NCBI GenBank assembly: GCA_916048095.2
Contig: OU696575.1
Span: 1,303,501-1,367,500, forward strand
Direction of reading: 5' to 3'
Source: Sacculina carcini
Lineage: Eukaryota; Arthropoda; Thecostraca; Sacculinidae
DNA: 64,000 nucleotides
Shown here: in pieces, positions 60,866 to 64,000 of the stretch
Layout of the letters: each line of letters opens with the position of its first letter
Position numbering within the stretch: the stretch's first letter is position 1
Made by a program: the position numbers and the translations under genes
The notes under the pieces: generated by a model
Told to the model about the DNA's origin: nothing
Databases searched by the model: none
The model's input: the letters and a program-made list of their open reading frames with translations, nothing else

Positions 60866-63800
60866 ATAATCTCTCTCTCTCTCAACAATCTCTCTCTCAA
60901 TAATCTCTCTCTCTCTCTCAACAATCTCTATCTCTCAACAATCTCTATCTCTCTCAATAATCTCTCTCTCAATAATCTCTCTCTCTCTCAACAATCTCTC
61001 TCTCTCAATAATCTCTCTCTCTCTCTCTCAATAATCTCTCTCTCTCTCTCTCAATAATCTCTCTCTCTCTCAACAATCTCTCTCTCTCTCTCAATAATCT
61101 TTCTCTCTCAATAATCTCTCTCTCTCTCAACAATCTCTCTCTCTCTCAACAATCTCTCTCTCAACAATCTCTCTCTCTCAATAATCTCTCTCTCTCAACA
61201 ATCTCTCTCTCTCTCAATAATCTCTCTCTCTCTCAATAATCTCTCTCTCTCTCAACAATCTCTCTCTCTCACAATAATCTCTCTCTCTCTCAACAATCTC
61301 TCTCTCTCTCAACAATCTCTCTCTCTCTCTCAACAATCTCTCTCTCTCTCTCAACAATCTCTCTCTCTCTCTCAATAATCTCTCTCTTTCTCAACAATCT
61401 CTCTCTCTCTCTCAACAATCTCTCTCTCAACAATCTCTCTCTCAATAATCTCTCTCTCTCAATAATCTCTCTCTCTCAATAATCTCTCTCTCTCTCAATA
61501 ATCTCTCTCTCTCTCAATAATCTCTCTCTCTCTCTCAATAATCTCTCTCTCTCAATAATCTATCTCTCTCTCTCAACAATCTCTCTCTCTCTCTCAATAA
61601 TCTCTCTCTCTCAACAATCTCTCTCTCTCTCAATAATCTCTCTCTCTCAATAATCTCTCTCTCTCAATAATCTCTCTCTCTCTCAACAATCTCTCTCTCT
61701 CTCTCTCTCAACAATCTCTCTCTCTCTCTCAACAATCTCTCTCTCAACAATCTCTCTCTCTCTCAATAATCTCTCTCTCAATAATCTCTCTCTCTCAACA
61801 ATCTCTCTCTCAATAATCTCTCTCTCTCTCAATAATCTCTCTCTCTCAATAATCTCTCTCTCTCAACAATCTCTCTCTCTCTCTCAATAATCTCTCTCTC
61901 TCTCAACAATCTCTCTCTCAATAATCTCTCTCTCTCTCTCAATAATCTCTCTCTCTCTCAACAATCTCTCTCTCTCTCTCAACAATCTCTCTCTCAACAA
62001 TCTCTCTCTCTCTCAACAATCTCTCTCTCAACAATCTCTCTCTCTCTCAACAATCTCTCTCTCAATAATCTCTCTCTCTCAATAATCTCTCTCTCTCTCT
62101 CTCTCAATAATCTCTCTCTCTCAATAATCTCTCTCTCTCAACAATCTCTCTCTCTCTCTCAATAATCTCTCTCTCTCAATAATCTCTCTCTCTCAATAAT
62201 CTCTCTCTCTCAATAATCTCTCTCTCTCAACAATCTCTCTCTCTCAATAATCTCTCTCTCTCAGCAATCTCTCTCTCTCTCAATAATCTCTCTCTCTCTC
62301 AACAATCTCTCTCTCAATAATCTCTCTCTCTCTCAATAATCTCTCTCTCTCTCTCAATAATCTCTCTCTCTCTCAATAATCTCTCTCTCTCTCAATAATC
62401 TCTCTCTCTCTCAATAATCTATCTCTCTCTCTCAACAATCTCTCTCTCTCTCTCAATAATCTCTCTCTCTCAACAATCTCTCTCTCTCTCAATAATCTCT
62501 CTCTCAATAATCTCTCTCTCTCAACAATCTCTCTCTCAATAATCTCTCTCTCTCTCTCAACAATCTCTCTCTCTCTCTCAACAATCTCTCTCTCAACAAT
62601 CTCTCTCTCTCTCAACAATCTCTCTCTCAACAATCTCTCTCTCTCTCAACAATCTCTCTCTCAATAATCTCTCTCTCTCAATAATCTCTCTCTCTCTCTC
62701 TCAATAATCTCTCTCTCTCAATAATCTCTCTCTCTCAACAATCTCTCTCTCTCTCAATAATCTCTCTCTCTCAATAATCTCTCTCTCTCAATAATCTCTC
62801 TCTCTCAATAATCTCTCTCTCTCAACAATCTCTCTCTCTCAATAATCTCTCTCTCTCAGCAATCTCTCTCTCTCTCAATAATCTCTCTCTCTCTCAACAA
62901 TCTCTCTCTCAATAATCTCTCTCTCTCTCAATAATCTTTCTCTCTCAATAATCTCTCTCTCTCTCTCAACAATCTCTCTCTCTCTCAACAATCTCTCTCT
63001 CTCTCAATAATCTCTCTCTCTCTCAATAATCTCTCTCTCTCAATAATCTCTCTCTCTCTCAACAATCTCTCTCTCTCTCTCAATAATCTTTCTCTCTCAA
63101 TAATCTCTCTCTCAACAATCTCTCTCTCAATAATCTCTCTCTCTCTCTCTCAACAATCTCTCTCTCTCTCAATAATCTCTCTCTCTCTCAACAATCTCTC
63201 TCTCTCTCAATAATCTCTCTCTCAACAATCTCTTTCTCTCTCAATAATCTCTCTCTCAACAATCTCTCTCTCAATAATCTCTCTCTCTCTCAACAATCTC
63301 TCTCTCTCTCAATAATCTCTCTCTCAACAATCTCTTTCTCTCTCAATAATCTCTCTCTCAACAATCTCTCTCTCAATAATCTCTCTCTCTCTCTCAACAA
63401 TCTCTCTCTCTCAATAATCTCTCTCTCTCTCTCTCAACAATCTCTCTCTCTCAATAATCTCTCTCTCTCTCAACAATCTCTCTCTCTCTCAATAATCTCT
63501 CTCTCTCTCTCAACAATCTCTCTCTCTCTCTCTCTCAACAATCTCTCTCTCTTTCTCAACAATCTCTCTCTCTCTCAACAATCTCTCTCTCTCAATAATC
63601 TCTCTCTCTCTCAACAATCTCTCTCTCTCTCTCAACAATCTCTCTCTCTCTCAACAATCTCTCTCTCTCTCAACAATCTCTCTCTCAATAACCTCTCTCT
63701 CTCAATAATCTCTCTCTCTCTCAATAATCTCTCTCTCAACAATCTCTCTCTCTCTCTCAATAATCTCTCTCTCTCTCTCTCAATAATCTCTCTCTCAATA

Positions 63801-64000
63801 ATCTCTCTCTCTCTCTCAACAATCTCTCTCTCTCTCTCAACAATCTCTCTCTCTCAATAATCTCTCTCTCTCTCTCAACAATCTCTCTCTCTCTCTCAAC
63901 AATCTCTCTCTCTCAACAATCTCTCTCTCTCTCAACAATCTCTCTCTCTCAATAATCTCTCTCTCTCTCTCTCAATAATCTCTCTCTCTCTCTCTCTCAA
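60866..64000 (+). repeat. (TC)n-AAYAA repeat array
   Basis: More than 3.1 kb to the window end. Units are (TC)3-10 followed by AACAA or AATAA (rarely AGCAA), 12-26 bp. A 595 bp higher-order duplication is visible from the two AGCAA variants at 62264 and 62859 with matching order of neighbours. It starts about 10 bp after the last TMEM39 exon seen and contains no GT dinucleotide. Confidence 0.95.

Noticed and set aside
62373..62633. Minus-strand ORF of LREREIVERE repeats
   Set aside because: Translation of the (TC)n-AAYAA array; no start context or conservation.

Overview
The window is invertebrate nuclear DNA. Most genes are split by short GT-AG introns whose coding phases agree across every junction I could check, and introns and spacers are full of (CA)n/(TG)n and other simple repeats. 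The best clue to the organism is a secreted cysteine-rich plus single-WAP-domain protein of the crustin type at 31-34 kb. Crustins are typical of crustaceans, so I read this as an arthropod and probably a crustacean. A SON protein of about 810 residues also fits an arthropod. The species is not identifiable from the text.

Layout, left to right: a partial gene for a tandem-thioredoxin ER-type protein (-, runs off the left edge); MAIP1-like mitochondrial protein (+); intronless TRUB2-like pseudouridine synthase (+); POLR1H/RPA12, the small zinc-ribbon subunit of RNA polymerase I (+), whose 6.7 kb intron carries a near-intact Ty3/Gypsy LTR retrotransposon in antisense (11061-15908, TSD GTGTT); a three-exon class A GPCR (-); intronless ORC5 (+); four-exon HSCB co-chaperone (+); four-exon crustin (+); four-exon SLC39A7/ZIP7 zinc transporter (-), whose 5.3 kb second intron is a large complex repeat array; intronless PPIL4 (+); SON splicing cofactor (-, at least 11 exons) with an intronless SPEF1-like gene nested on the opposite strand inside one intron; and TMEM39 (+), which runs into more than 3.1 kb of (TC)n/AAYAA repeat reaching the right edge.

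The host genes are mostly unrelated housekeeping genes packed with short spacers, often in head-to-head pairs (thioredoxin/MAIP1, SLC39A7/PPIL4, SON/TMEM39). The interesting material is the repeat fraction: the Gypsy element has an inverted 423 bp copy of its own pol 3' end in its leader, a canonical -1 frameshift heptamer, and a possible primer site matching the 5' end of tRNA-Phe. A 1.6 kb non-autonomous LTR element in a SON intron shares that primer site and has its own 5 bp TSD. There are also two tRNA-derived SINE copies, an inverted pair of Tigger-like MITEs flanking the SON G-patch exon, a six-copy ATT-tailed repeat family, two LINE relics and two hAT-like MITEs. Among host genes, TRUB2 has Gly where the catalytic Asp is expected, and ORC5 has a substituted Walker A motif.
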